Part shown: piece after piece, positions 1-12,548 of the stretch
How the letters are laid out: the number at the start of each line of letters is the position of its first letter
Position numbering within the stretch: the stretch's first letter is position 1
NCBI RefSeq assembly: GCF_963678975.1
Contig: NC_089277.1
Location: 25,928,672 to 25,992,671 of the forward strand
Length of the DNA: 64,000 nt
From: Dysidea avara
Taxonomy: Eukaryota; Porifera; Demospongiae; Dictyoceratida; Dysideidae
Direction: 5' to 3'
Notes under the pieces: model-generated
What the model was told of the DNA's origin: nothing
What the model saw: the letters and a program-made list of their open reading frames with translations, nothing else
The model's database searches: none
Program-made: the position numbers and the translations under genes

Positions 1-1135
1 TATATAGTACAGCTACATGTATGTAACTACTTTTATTGTTGAAGTCTCTAATAGAGTGCTCCCTTCCTTTATCACACTGGTGTGATGCAACACAGGATAG
101 GTTGTGAATTAAAACAGATAGCTATAGAATGATGCTATTACTTTCTATGATTAGCTATATAGAACTACAAAACAATAAAGTAAAAATTGATCATGAATTA
201 CTGTACAGTGTGTATTAATAGTAGAAAACCTACTGTATGTGCATAACAACAAACTGATCATGACTCACTATTATGGTGAAATATCCTAATGAAACAAGTC
301 ACACATGTTTTGAGCTTGACAACCCATATTGACCAAACTATTAAGCTTTCAATAGTTGACTTTATAATTAGAATTGGTATTCAGTAAAATTAATTCTGTT
401 AAAATTAATTTTCTAACAATCTCATGCACAATAATAATATTAATTATTAACACAGTGAACCATAAAATTCTTTTTGAGTGTGACATTAAGGGTATATTAT
501 ATTTGTTATAAAAGCCAATATTGTTTGCCTGCAGTTTAGCATAACAGCCTGAACCCATTATTTTCTTAACTGTACATGTCTTACAGCATAGTATTGTTGT
601 ATACCAACTTGTAATGTTTTGAGCTATTCACTGGTGCGAAGTTTTAAAATATATTATCACCTGAGTTTTAATTAAATCACAAGAGCAAAGCATATAATAT
701 TATTATACTGTATTTCTATAATCTATCTTACAGTTTTGTTGAGGTATCAATACAGTTGACCAACATAACTACAAGCAAGACTGATTTCAGTACTCATAAT
801 TGAAAATTGTTAGAGCTTGACCATGTAACTTATTTCCAGCAACAGTCTTAAATTACTTTACAATAGAAATATAAAATTAAATAGTCAATACACAGGGATT
901 CTGCAGTTCAAGTGCTGACTATAAAATTATTATGTACATAGATTTGGAAAGTTAAAGTCAAAACAATAATGATATGATGAGTGGTAGATCTAGATGGGTT
1001 TCTGTGGTTTCAACAGAAACCCCAGCCATTTTCAAAATTAATTATATCAGTGGAAAGCCAGTGCATATATATTTTATATTAATTATTCATTATAAAAAGA
1101 GTGAATGTAGCTAGTCTGTGGTGACAAATATACTG
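1..1135. other. AT-rich intergenic DNA, nothing recognised
   Basis: Short open frames here have no recognisable domain and no convincing splice sites. No tandem or inverted repeat stands out. Confidence 0.5.
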
Positions 1136-1136
1136 T

Positions 1137-1820
1137 TGAAGGTAAAATCTGGCAGATGAAACTCAATGTTGAAAAATGTGTTTTCCTATAAACAATTTTC
1201 TAGAAATAAATCTATAATAATAGCATTGATAATAAAGCACTATATAAAAGAAATAGCATTCATACTTAGGTGTCATCAATGTCTTGGTCCCACCACAGTT
1301 ACCATCATTACAATAAAGCAACTAAGAGTCTCAACTTTCTAAAACGAAATCTCAGTAAATGTTCTAAAGAAGTAAAGACAACAGCTTATTTAGCATCTGT
1401 ACATCTATTACTAGAATATGTAAGTTGTGTTTGGGGCCCCCACCAGCATTAGCTATATTAATTTTGATAAACATCTTAGAGAAAGTCCAACGACATGCTG
1501 CAAGATGGGTCACATTAGTTTACCATTGAATGAGTAGTGTCACACACTTGCTAGACCAGCTAAACTGGAAAAGTCTACAATCGCCTAGTTTTACTATATA
1601 AAATATTACATCATGATATACCATCCATCCAACTACTCCTGTATTACTACACCTCCATGGTATATCCAACTAGCTAGGCGTTTCCATTAGTACAGATATG
1701 TCACCTGTAACCAAAACAACTGCCTGTTAACAGAGTTTCTTCCCCCACACAATTACACAGTGGAACAGCCTCCCAGATCACATTATTGAGTCAGATATTT
1801 TGGAACTATAGATAGATTTG
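1137..1820 (+). pseudogene. Non-LTR retrotransposon reverse-transcriptase 3' fragment, dead
   Basis: This is the C-terminal end of a LINE (CR1/Jockey-like) reverse transcriptase. Reading across several frames gives a typical series of post-catalytic motifs: WQMKLNVEKC near 1150, then NKATKSLNFLKRNL near 1313, LLEYVSCVWGPHQH near 1410-1450, a KVQRHAARWV-like stretch near 1485-1510, QLNWKSLQ near 1557, and an EWNSLPDHIIESD-like stretch near 1760-1800. Stops and frameshifts interrupt it, for instance after the GPHQH block, and the catalytic F/YADD part is missing. It is a 5'-truncated, decayed copy. No poly-A tail or target duplication was delimited. The motif order is clear. The clade is a guess. 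Confidence 0.75.
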
Positions 1821-1829
1821 TTGTAACTA

Positions 1830-3395
1830 TAACCTTTCTATTCTTTTAAGGGTTTTAACCCTCCTGGTTTTACAAGCTGTAATTAACTGTCTCTTCAGTA
1901 TCTAAAAGAGACCAGATTTCATCCTAACTTGATATGATCAGCTAATGCTCTTTTGCTAGTGCTTTTAATATTAAATATCAATAAGTCGACTCATTGCTTT
2001 ACTATATAGTTAGTTGTATACATGAAAAGAATCAAACATGATCAGTGGTGGAGGAAGCTAATTGGGTTGACCAGAGTATAGGATCTCTGACATCATGGTC
2101 TGGGGGGTTGTGCCCCTAAGAAATTGTAAAGCCATTTTAGATGTCTCAAAGTTTACTAGAATCAAGTTATAGATGCAATTTGAAGCATTTTTTTACCATG
2201 GCCACCTCATTACACCATAAGTAATAAAACAGGCTATTTGCAGAATTATATGTATAGAGCTGTGATGTGTAGCTAGTAAGCCACTTTGTTTATACAATCA
2301 CAAGTATTCTCACAACTAATACATTGTTAACAAAGCATGGTATAACAATGGGCGTTATATTTATGCACATTATACAAACTTCAGCAGTAAATAATTATGT
2401 TACTGCCAAAAAAGTATTGTTTGTTCTTTACAATACATGAATTCTATTATACAAACACTACACCATGGGTGGTACACAGGATGTTCAACATTTTGCACTG
2501 TGTATGATCCATATCCTACAAAAGTTATGTGTGAAGTTTGGTCTCAAATTAATTGATTTAAACAGTATTGCAATATCTTACTGCTTGATGTATAATGTGT
2601 GTATGTTTGTGTACAACTCTAATCTGTCCCAATTTTAGTGTCTTGTGACTCTTAGTTTATTTTAACAATTGTTATACCTTCTTTCAGCATTTAAAAAAGA
2701 ATTGTTATCTTTAGTCTCACCTGTCCAGCTAGCTTCATTTTTGTTAAGACTGTATTAAATACAGACCAATTTAACTAACCTAGACATCAAGCTATTCAAT
2801 TGTCAGCCATTATTATAGAGCTGACAATGACTAGGACAACACAAAGCAACTTAGTACAGAAAAAACAGATTAGTTAATGTTCTAGCACCAATGTAGAAAT
2901 TACTATAATATTATTATGTGCTAGTCACTGTATGTGTTTTACATTTCATTTTGTTACTCCAAGAAGGAAGAATGGCATTGCCAATTGTTGAGAGGTTTTT
3001 AAAAAATGATTAATCAATCACCAATTTATAACTTACACTAATAAATTATTAGTAACAGTGCTATTTAAATACACTGTATAAGAGGAGGAACAATTTGTTT
3101 AGCACTTTATACTCTTCAACAACTTCTGAATGTGAATGGAACTGTCTACATAACCTATTAACACACAAATGTATTAAATAGATCCTACATAGGTCAGGTC
3201 AAATAGGTCTATACTTACTGTATACGGTATATAATAGACTTAATGGCTTAACTTGTATTTATGTACAACAGTCTGGGAAATAGAACTAGTCATCAACCTT
3301 ATTTGTATAGCTTCACATCAAGTACATGTGTACTGACATCATCCACGACATCAGTGTACTACCAGAAGCCATTGTTGCATCATCTACTGTATGAC
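1830..3395. other. Intergenic AT-rich DNA
   Basis: No gene or clear repeat was recognised. The GT-rich patch at about 2040-2110 and the GACATCA-containing stretch at 3330-3410 look like worn dispersed repeats, but no ends could be fixed. Confidence 0.45.
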
Positions 3396-3399
3396 ATCA

Positions 3400-3798
3400 T
3401 CACCAAAGCAGATATCTTGTACAGTGGACAATTAAGGACTGATAGCTATGTTCTGCAAGCTTATTAGAATTTAATAAGTTCTGTATACAGTACAATAAAA
3501 AATGCTCTCCAATTATAAATCCCTGGGAACCCTGCACAGCAACCACAATCAGTTGATGAAGAACGATGGCATATGAAAGGATGAGACCAACTGGCCGGTT
3601 ATTTAGCGAAAGAGTTAAGCTTCGACCAATTGTAGTACACATGAATGCTTTAGTAAAGTAGACATTCTCATGCACTTGTAATAATTCCATAAAGTTTTTA
3701 ACTAACTGTTGTTTGTTGGCCACATTCATGCCAGCTATTGCAGCTAAGCCATATAGCAATTTCAGGGCAGTGATATTGCTATTGGTGCATATATAGTG
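3400..3798 (-). CDS. Possible exon of an unknown helical protein
   Basis: The minus strand carries an open stretch of about 130 codons. It begins after a plausible acceptor (TTTGTGTTTTAAAG, about 3799-3812) and reads through ALKLLYGLAAIAGMNVANK and QQLVKNFMELLQVHENVYF, then a hydrophobic stretch (PVGLILSYAIVLHQLIVVAV), to a stop at 3400. The start of the stretch has the alternating helical look of HEAT/ARM-type repeats, with no motif specific enough to name a family. No neighbouring exons were found, so it may be a 3' exon, an isolated gene fragment or a chance frame. The function is unknown. Confidence 0.35.
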   Translation of the reverse strand, partial: HYICTNSNITALKLLYGLAAIAGMNVANKQQLVKNFMELLQVHENVYFTKAFMCTTIGRSLTLSLNNRPVGLILSYAIVLHQLIVVAVQGSQGFIIGEHFLLYCIQNLLNSNKLAEHSYQSLIVHCTRYLLW

Positions 3799-4317
3799 CT
3801 TTAAAACACAAACAGTATAGACTCAATTAACAGCTGATACAATAAGATACAGGTTTTGATTTAATGTTATAATTTAAAACTGATTAAGTACTAACTTGTT
3901 GTGATGTGAAGGAGTATCTGAAATGATTATTCCTATGGGCTATAGCTTGATAGATCAGTGGTTGCCTTTTGATTCTTTTTCTGATCACACATTATAGTAT
4001 CAGTGTATTCAGTAGCTTTACTAGTGCTAGATTACCTAACACAAGTCATTTATTCATTAAGATTGTCATTATGTATTATAGTCCCATAACTCACGTAGAA
4101 TAAAAAATGTCATAATAATGATTGCAATACTGTGTTTTAACCACACAATCAAAACTAGTCAAAATTGTTTACATGAGTTAATAAGAGCTGGGAACACAGA
4201 AAATAAATAGTAAGGCTTTTGTAAGGGTACAACTACAATCATAAACAAAAACAATACCATAAAACACTTCTGGTATTATCAGCTATTATGCAATGAGGTT
4301 TCAGGATTTGAGTATAA

Positions 4318-6014
4318 ATGCAGTGTTGTGTCATATCTGATTCAATGTATCTGTGTGTAATCATGATAATAAAAAGTGTTTGTATATTAGCCCTGCTCTT
4401 AAGCAGTATTGAAGAGTTTATTATCAGTGCATCTAACAGTTTGGAGAACCAAACAGATGACAAAATTATTCCCTGTTGCATAATGGAAGATCATCAATTT
4501 CATTCAATTTTTCATGCACTCTCTAATTTTACTAGCAATACTATTATTACAGTGGTAAGTGATGCTGTGTTGTCTTCAATTGTTGTATTAGAAAATCTTG
4601 AAAGTGTTGCAATAATTGGACAAGGAAACCCCACAGTGAATTGTAATGGTGTTGGAGAGATAAAGTTTGTTTCTTGTAATAATGTCATTATTAAAGGTGT
4701 CAACTGGGAGAGGTGTGGTTCTAATGACTCATCCTATCCAGGAATGGAGTTTTACAATTCTTCAAACATTTTAATTCAAACTTGTTCATTTCATCACTCA
4801 ACAATGCAAGCTGTTGTAATGTCAAAAATGTCAGGAAATGTGTACATTAATAATTGTCAGTTTACACATAACAAATACCATAATGGTCATGGAGCAACTA
4901 TTTACTATACATCTGCCCCTGAACAGAGTACTCGAGTACTGTTGGTAATGAACAACTGTGATTTTACTATGAATGGACCAGCTAAAAGTGTTGTTTATAT
5001 TGATTCAAACAATAGAGCGAATGATTTTGTTTCTTTACTACTACAAACTTCCACATTTACCCATAATCAAGGAATACCAATTTACATTTCACACACCAGT
5101 CTAATTCTCAATAACAGTGTGTCATTCAAGGGTAACAGAGCCACTGCTGGTGGAGGAATTTACAGCAGTAATTCTATTATCATATTTGGTGACAAGTGTA
5201 ATGTGAGCTTCAGTGATAATTTAGCCAGCACTAACGGTGGAACCATCTATCAAATCTATTCAAAGATGTTCTTCACAATGAATTCAGCAGTGATGTTTGC
5301 AAACAACTCAGCAGTCAAAAATGGTGGTGCCATATTTTCTGAGGGAATGTCATTAATATCATTTGAAGATCAGTCACTCGTAACATTTAGTGGTAACAGA
5401 GCTGAGAGAGATGGAGGAGCAGTGTTTGTTGGAAAGTGTGCTATCTACATCATCGGAAACTCAACAGTGACATTCATAAGAAACGGTGCCAAAATTAAAG
5501 GAGGAGCAGTAGATATAATTGAGTCCAACATCACATTTCATGGAAGCTCAACAGTGACATTTAGTAACAATAGTGCTGAAGATGGAGGGGCTGTATCTGT
5601 AGCGCTTGATAATTCTGTCATGTCATGTGGTGAAAACTCATCGGTAACATTCACTGGTAATAGTGCAACATATAATGGAGGAGCAATACAAGCAAATGAG
5701 TCCATTATCACATTTCATGGCAGCTCAACAGTGGCATTTAATAACAATAGTGCTAGATATGGAGGAGCTGTAAAGGTATATGTCTTATCCGTTGGTTATG
5801 ATAGTCCTCCTAAGTATGAAAGAATAGCAATTGGCAATCCTGGTATGTCATGTGGTGACAACTCAAAAATATCATTCAATGGGAATAGTGCAACAGTTTC
5901 AGGAGGAGCAATATATGTAGGCTATTCTATCATCACATCTCATGCTAGCTCAACAATGTCATTTGGTGACAATAGTGCTAAATATGGAGGAGCAGTATAT
6001 GTATCTATTCTATC
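4318..6014 (+). CDS. Pmp-like gene, segment 1: signal peptide and first beta-helix repeats
   Basis: Open frame with the probable signal peptide, a non-repetitive beta-helix lead (residues about 60-270, with short N-x-S/T sequons typical of an extracellular protein) and about ten GGA/GGG-type repeats. The reading ends just after a GGAVYVS block, where a one-base shift moves the repeats into another frame. The initiating ATG at 4318 follows AAA, but the choice between it and the two downstream ATGs is open. Confidence 0.75.
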
Positions 6015-7203
6015 TTGTCATGTGGTGAAAACTCAACAATAGCATTTACCAACAATAGTGCCACAAGCAAGGGAGGAGCATTAGATTCAATTTTTTCTAA
6101 AATTACATTTAATGGAAGAATGATGGTGAATTTCACTGGTAATAGTGCCACAATTAGTGGAGGAGCAGTATCAGCAGTTGGGTCTAACATCACATTTCAT
6201 GGCAGCTCAATAGTGACATTTAGTAACAATAGTGCTGAAGATGGAGGAGCCGTACGTGTTGAACTAAGGTTATTGTCTACAAGAGGTTATCCTGTCATGT
6301 CATATGATGAAAACTCGACAGTAACTTTCACAGGTAATAGCGCCACAAATGATGGAGGAGCATTATCGTCAGTACATAGTCACATTGACTTTAAAGGTAA
6401 CTCAACAGTGATGTTTTATAATAACAGTGCACAAGAAGGCGGAGCAGTGTATATCGGATCTCATTATTCTTACGATCCTTTTGAAGTAATATTTCAAGGC
6501 ATTACCAATGTAACATTTATTCGTAACACAGCCACAGTTGGTGGAGCTTTATATTTATATTATTGTGACATCGTAATTAAAGGAAATGCTGTTGCTGACT
6601 TTTACAATAATAAAGCTTTACTGAATGGAGGTGCCTCATCACTTGTTAACTCTTATATCTGGTTTACAGGAGGATCCACAGTATATTTTAACAACAACAT
6701 AGCTGCACAGGATGGTGGAGCTATATCTTCTGTTATCAATGCTAAGATAGCAGCTGATGAAACTTGTTCTGTCACTTTCACACGCAATACAGCTTTACAA
6801 CAAGGTGGAGCTTTATATTTATTTTACAGAAGTGCCATGGTATTTGGTGGCAGCTCTAATATAACTTACAGTAATAATACAGCCTTACAACAAGGAGGAG
6901 CTGTATATTTTGCACTTCAATCACAAGTCAGATTTAAAGGAAATTCTGTCACTGTATTTCAACATAATAGTGTTATATTAAGTGGGGGAGCTCTGTATAG
7001 CTTTAGTAACGATCCTATCTACTTTGAAGAAAATTGTACTGTGTCCTTTTACAGGAATATGGTCAGACGAGATGGTGGAGCAGCCTATTCTGTTAACACT
7101 ACTTTATATTTTAGTGGAAGTTCTTCTGTTTTCTTTACTAGCAATGCAGCCATGCAACAAGGTGGAGCCATATGTTTATTTTATAAAGCTGCTGCAATGT
7201 TTT
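6015..7203 (+). CDS. Pmp-like gene, segment 2: central beta-helix repeats
   Basis: Continues the repeat series in a second frame, from SCGENSTIAFTNNSA onward, with about 13 GGA units. There is no own start codon: the segment simply continues segment 1 after the shift near 6,000-6,015. It ends in a run of four Ts (7,199-7,203). With three Ts the frame would run straight into the next segment (AMF-QDNSN). Confidence 0.75.
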
Positions 7204-8600
7204 CAAGATAATTCCAATGTGAATTTCACTCACAATACGGCTATACACCATGGTGGAGCTGTATATGCGCATGACAATGCTAGTATCAGCTTTGTAGGAA
7301 ACAGTAAAGTTGTTTTTCATTACAACATGGCAGAAAGTGGTGGTGGAGCATTATATTCTAATGACCATTGTAACATTATACTAAGACAATACTCTGAAGT
7401 GATGTTTGTTAAAAATAGTGCTATGCAGTATGGCGGAGCAATGTATTGTGATCATCACTCTGATGTTACACTAGAAGGAAACATTCCAGTGACATTTACA
7501 GGTAATACTGCTGAACATGGTGGAGCTGTTTGCGTTTCACAATCCATTATAAAGTTTGCAAATAATTCTGTTGTAATGTTTAACAATAACAGAGCAATAG
7601 GGAATGGAGGAGGTATGCATTTTAGTGATAACTTTACCGCAATATTTGATCATGTTTCTTCTATTTCGTTGTTAAACAATATTGCTAATCGATATGGTGG
7701 GGCTATATATAGTGAACTAAGAGATGATGTATACAGTAAGATGTTATTAAACACTACAAGTATTAACTTTACCAGCAATACAGCACTAATAGGTGACTCT
7801 GTTTACCTGGATATACCAACATCTTGTGATGATGATTGTTTGCATAGAAGTATTGTTGGTGTTAACAATGAGACTTTAGATCATGGCCAACTTTCTGGGC
7901 ACATTTACACTCCTCCTAGGAAATTAGTATTATATGAACCAGCTGTGTGTATCGATAATGACAATATCACTAATTGTGGAACATATTATATAAAACACAT
8001 AATGCTTGGTCAAGAAATTATCATTGATGCCTGTCTACTGGATTATTATGATCAACCTGCTGTTGAAACACAATTTATAGTTGATAGTAATGATGAAGAT
8101 CACACCATTTATGGATCAAATAGTACATTAATATCATGCAATGGGTTACAAGGAATTAGCATAAAAGGACCTAAAATTTCTGACATAAAAAACGTTTCAA
8201 TGAACCTTACTTACCATCATGGCAGCCAATCTGATGTTAAAACAATTTCCATAGAATTAATAACTGAACTATCACCATGTCACCCTGGTTTCTATTATAA
8301 CAATGACACAACACAAAGGTGTGTATGCTATGATGATAATGATATAATAACTTGTTCTGATAGTTCATCATTTATCAGGAGAAGCTATTGGTTTGGAGTA
8401 GTTGATGATAGATCAACAGTGACAGTTTGTCCCAACAATTACTGTAACTTTACTTGTTGTGAAGACACTAAAGGATTTTATCAACTCTCTCCAGCAAGAA
8501 TGAATCAGTGTAGTTCACACAGATCTGGTACTGCTTGTGGTAGTTGTGAAGAAGGCTATACCCTCTCGTTTGATTCTGTAGAATGTGTAAGTGTTTTTAC
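7204..8600 (+). CDS. Pmp-like gene, segment 3: last repeats and cysteine-rich stalk
   Basis: Starts at QDNSNVNFTHNTA, gives about six more GGA repeats, then a non-repeat region (7,790-8,270) and a Cys-rich module with CVCYDDND, CPNNYCNFTCCED and CGSCEEGYTLSF. The Cys spacing suggests disulfide-bonded extracellular folds next to the membrane. The next frameshift lies at about 8,590-8,600. Confidence 0.75.
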
Positions 8601-8603
8601 AAG

Positions 8604-9760
8604 TGTACCACAGGACAGACAGTGTTGGTAGTCACATTATCAATGATATACTGGATAGTCATAGTTATATTAGTGTTTATTATGACATACTATCATGTTG
8701 GGATTGGTTATTTGTATGCTATTACATACTATACAGTATACTGAATATTTTACTGCACCAAAATTTATATTCCGAAGGATTGCTTAAAACTGTTGCTACT
8801 ATGTCCAGTCTTGTAAAAATCACTCCACAATTTTTAGGTCAAATTTGTTTAGTACAGAATATGAGTGGAATTGACCAACAGTTCATTCATTATGCACACC
8901 CACTAGCTGTCTCCATCATCATAGCAATAGTCTGTCAATCTGCAAGAATATCTCACAAGTTTTCATCATTTATTAGTAGAGGGATCATTCGGACTGTCTG
9001 TTACCTCTTTCTCTTATCATATACTTCTGTAGCCACAACTTCATTATTGTTATTGAGATCACTGACATTTCATAATGTGGATAAGGTTTACACTTACCTG
9101 TCACCTGACATAGAATACTGTCATGGTCGTCATCTACCTTATTTTATTGTAGCAGTGTTATGTACACTAGTGATTGTGATTGGTCTACCACTTGTACTCC
9201 TTCTAGAACCATTCCTTAACAAGAAGATCAACTTTACTAGAATGAAGCCATTACTGGATCAGTTTCAAGGATGTTACAAAGACAAGTATCGTTGCTTTGC
9301 TGCTTATTATATGATTTGTCGACTTGTTATTATTGTGATAATCATTGCAAATTCATCCAACAATTATCTCTCCCAGTTTTTACTAATCTGCACAAGTGTG
9401 GTACTGGCTGTTATAGTGATAATATTAAAACCTTATAAGCACAAAATACTGAACATTTTTGATGGGTTGATTTTACGATTTGTGATACTGGCTACATTGA
9501 TACCACTTACTGACAATGTTAGCCAACAATTATCAAAAGCTACTATTATTATTGTAATGTTCTTTCCATTGATCTTCTTCATTGCTCTGGAACTGATAGT
9601 ACACAAAGACACTATAAAGATTATTACTACAAAGATCACTGCACATTTTAAGACCAAACCAGCTGCTACCACTAAAGATAACAATGAGGTACCAAGTGGT
9701 GATATTGGTATTGTTGTTGATGATAATATGAGGAAGAATGCCATCATCTGTGAAATGTGA
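8604..9760 (+). CDS. Pmp-like gene, segment 4: multi-span membrane domain
   Basis: From 8,604 one frame reads CTTGQTVLVVTLSMIYWIV and further hydrophobic residues (first two spans). Near 8,733 a missing T shifts reading to a frame that stays open to the TGA at 9,758-9,760. It has further spans around PLAVSIIIAIVCQSARI, the RTVCYLFLLSYTSVATTSL stretch, YFIVAVLCTLVIVIGLPLVL, YYMICRLVIIVIIIANSS and ATIIIVMFFPLIFFIALELI. Between spans lies a polar loop (MKPLLDQFQGCYKDKYRCF). I cannot assign this module to a channel or receptor family. The tail after the last span is charged and short. Confidence 0.75.
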
Positions 9761-9764
9761 GTAT

Positions 9765-10390
9765 ACACTGGTTGTCAAGGATACTAACTGATAATATGTT
9801 AGTTAAACATTTTAACAAATTGTCAGCAGGTGTAAAGAATAAAGTTGTACACTTTATTGGCACGATGGAAAATACCATGAATGATTTTATATAGTTTTTT
9901 GATCAAGTTAGGTTAGCTTATGCATTCAGATTTTATGATCGCCTAAACCTTCTTCATTAACTCTTACTCTATTTTTAATTTCAAACCTTTACTGCTATAT
10001 TCAAGGCTAGAGTGACCACTCTCTTTTACTGACTGCTCTATAATTGTAAAATTAGATTATTTTGTTCTAATATGGTTATTGTTTGGTTGCTTCACTGATG
10101 GTCATGTCACCATCAAGTGTTCTATTTACTTTGTCTCTGAATAACTTTGAATTACATCAAGAGGTACTATATGTACGTACCTCCTCAATTGTTAAATTCT
10201 GACTGCAAGAAAAAACTTGCAGTATTGTTAATAGTAAACACTACTTATTTTTAAAGCACAAAATTAGCTATGCTACTATCAAGAGTTAATATTAACTCTT
10301 GCTACTATATTATATTGCTATTGGAATTCTATGAGCATCAAAGTAATTTCATAATTATATTGCAGCGTATATTATGCTGTTGTTTGTATG
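9765..10390. other. Intergenic DNA downstream of the Pmp-like gene
   Basis: AT-rich and without a recognisable gene. No clear AATAAA is placed just after the stop at 9,760. An AATAAAG at about 9,838-9,844 could serve as a polyadenylation signal for the upstream gene. Confidence 0.4.
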
Positions 10391-10393
10391 TAG

Positions 10394-10472
10394 CAGCTCC
10401 TCTGACACAAGTGATGATGCCATTCACTACCGGGAGTCATTCATGGAGGTGATGGATCAGATAGAAGACTGA
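10394..10472 (+). CDS. Candidate terminal exon of an unknown gene
   Basis: After a possible acceptor (TTTGTATGTAG, ending 10,393) the sequence reads SSSDTSDDAIHYRESFMEVM, then DQIED and a TGA at 10,470-10,472. The composition is that of a real acidic C-terminus rather than AT-rich noise. Upstream exons were not found. Other weak candidates follow on the same strand, so this may be a worn gene fragment. Confidence 0.3.
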
Positions 10473-10653
10473 TGTATACAGTGAGATCAACGACAGTAAC
10501 GATCACATAATCATGCATACACACTTGCCTTTAGCATTTTAGCAAAACTACATTGTACACATTGTAATGAACAACTGGAGTGTATAATGATATTGTAATA
10601 GAGTGTGCCAAATGGATGTTATATAAGACACATGTAAGGTTTCACAATTTTAG

Positions 10654-10743
10654 GATTTATGGTAGATGACAGGAGGACTAAAGCATGTGCACATGAAGCT
10701 GCTAGGGAGTCAGAGAAACAAAACGCTACAAAGACTGCTGACT
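10654..10743 (+). CDS. Candidate small exon
   Basis: Preceded by ACAATTTTAG and followed by GTAAATTG, the segment reads MVDDRRTKACAHEAARESEK and further polar residues. The splice sites are acceptable but not strong, and nothing identifies the protein. Confidence 0.22.
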
Positions 10744-11407
10744 GTAAATTGTTAAATTTTTGCTACAATATCGTTATATATATAATATAAACCAAAGAAT
10801 AAAAAATTGGCTAACTTGACTTTTTCAAGTGATAGAGGTAGAGGAACTTGTCCATGGTTTAATAATATAATAATTATATTATGCCATTTTGGTATTTCAG
10901 TATTTTTGAAAGGATCTTATTGCAGACAGTTGCAACCAACAATTCTTCTAAAGGGTTTTTTAAAAGCAGCTTTGGTTTTCTCAATTCGTCTGCTTATCTG
11001 CATCCTTTTCATCAAGTCATTTGGCAGCCAATGAAAGCATAGATTGACAGACTTTAGCAATAATAATTTAGTACTCATTATCTTACAACGCCAGTTGCAG
11101 AAAACTATTCATCTCTACAGCATGTTGAAGACAATAGCTACCTTGGTCTACATTCCTATCAAACCACAGACAAACAGTAGTTCATTGAACTTTTATTTCA
11201 GGGTTTCGTTTCTGTTCATGAAAACTTGACAACTTTTTTTAATTTTCTCACTCGTACCTTTTCATGATAATATTATTTTCATGTATCAGACGTTGACTGT
11301 CACAGTATTAATCTGTACACTTATCAACATGATTCACATCTGAGGTGAGGTGCTCATTGTCTGGCTACCATACAAAGTTTATTCCTTATTTTGCTTGTCT
11401 GTTACAG

Positions 11408-11509
11408 TACGCTGAAGGGACATGGTGTTGAGCTATACATACTACAGTACAAACAGTCAAAGATGGTATACCACTTCCCCAGAGTTGTTGCAGTTATTGT
11501 CAGTTGTAG
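11408..11509 (+). CDS. Candidate small exon
   Basis: Bounded by CTGTTACAG and by AG|GTTTGA. The frame reads TLKGHGVELYILQYKQSKMV then YHFPRVVAVIVSC, a balanced composition unlike the surrounding AT-rich noise. The gene is unidentified and the exon has no confirmed partners. Confidence 0.28.
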
Positions 11510-12046
11510 GTTTGAATCATAATAATATTATTTTGTTGTTTTATGTATGCACAACTTTTGTGCATAGTTTTTATAACTTACAATTTTGCTCATAAAAATT
11601 CTTAGTATCCTGGACTGGTATTGCTTCAAAGCATATGGAGCTGTCAGCAAATGTACATTGCAATAGCACATTTAATAGGTACATGGAATGGCCAATTGGA
11701 TGCATACTAAGTATTTGTCTGTGTGGTTATTCTGTGTGTTCTATTAGATCAAGTACCTTCCTTTATAACTTCAATTTTTCATAACGATGTTAACCACCTG
11801 ACTGCCAGACAGTGGACACCTGCAGCTGTGCATTAGGTTAATACTTTAGTTTTCAGTATAGCTACAGTGAATTATCAATCTATCAGCTGAAAGAAAGGGT
11901 GCATCCCCCAAAGGCCAAGGTAAAAAAAAGTGAAACTAAATGTGCCAAGAAATGGCTGCAATAAAGTCAATACTAATCAAACTCTATAATCAAAAGAAAA
12001 AAATGCAGTAATCATTAAAATGGCTGGTATTGACAGTCATGTGGTA

Positions 12047-12548
12047 GCTGAGCTCCCTACATGGTGACTTGCGACTTAGCTAAAATTTCTACAGGTTGAC
12101 TTGTTGAACTCTTGTAGCTGAGCTCCCTACAGGGTGACTTGTTATATATGTCTTTACAAGGTGATCATTATCCGTAGCTGAAGGGTGCATATAGCTGAAC
12201 TATATAGAGGCTATTGGAGGGTTATGTGTTTGTAGCTGAACTCTCTATAGGGTAACTTGTACTGTAGCTGAACTCTCTGCATGGTTACTTGTCACCTGAA
12301 CTCCCTACATGGTTACTTGTAAAGTAGCTGAACATTTTTCAGGTTTATAGCTGAACTCTCACAGGTGATGATCTGTGACTTGTTACATTGCTGAATGCTC
12401 TAGAGAGTGAGCTGTTAAGTACAGCACATAGCTGAAGTTTGTAAGTAAATAATGATGGTAAATTTTTGTAGAACTCTTTAATAGGGGTTTATTACACAGC
12501 TGAATGCTCTAATAGGGTGATTGCACTATTAGAGTACCTCAATTGTGG
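12047..12548 (+). repeat. Diverged minisatellite block
   Basis: About 15 loose copies of the GTAGCTGAACTC..TACA..GGTGACTTG monomer, less regular than the main arrays, ending with GCTGAATGCTCTAATAGGG and TATTAGAGTACCTC, the same ending that follows the other arrays. Confidence 0.7.

Larger units (their letters stand above)
4318..9760 (+). pseudogene. Pmp-like beta-helix repeat protein with multi-span membrane C-terminus, frameshifted
   Basis: This is a single-exon-like gene of about 1,800 codons. The N-terminus has a signal peptide-like stretch (IIKSVCILALLLS, after ATG 4318; ATGs at 4345 and 4363 are alternatives). About 29 repeats of 25-35 residues follow, built on FxGN(S/T)A and GGA(I/V/L), the pattern of chlamydial polymorphic outer-membrane proteins and a right-handed parallel beta-helix. 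After 7,900 comes a cysteine-rich stalk (CHPGFYY, CGSCEEGYTLSF), then about eight hydrophobic spans from 8,610 to 9,600 and a short cytoplasmic tail. This suggests a cell-surface protein with a large extracellular helix, perhaps for adhesion or recognition (inference). The frame breaks near 6,000-6,015 (-1), 7,199-7,203 (one extra T in a T run), near 8,595 and near 8,733 (one missing T). Since homology resumes at once in the new frame, these are recent mutations or assembly errors, and the locus may be intact in the animal. Confidence 0.8.

Noticed and set aside
9433-9778. Two minus-strand frames of 81-111 codons
   Set aside because: Antisense to the membrane domain of the Pmp-like gene, which has clear family features on the plus strand.
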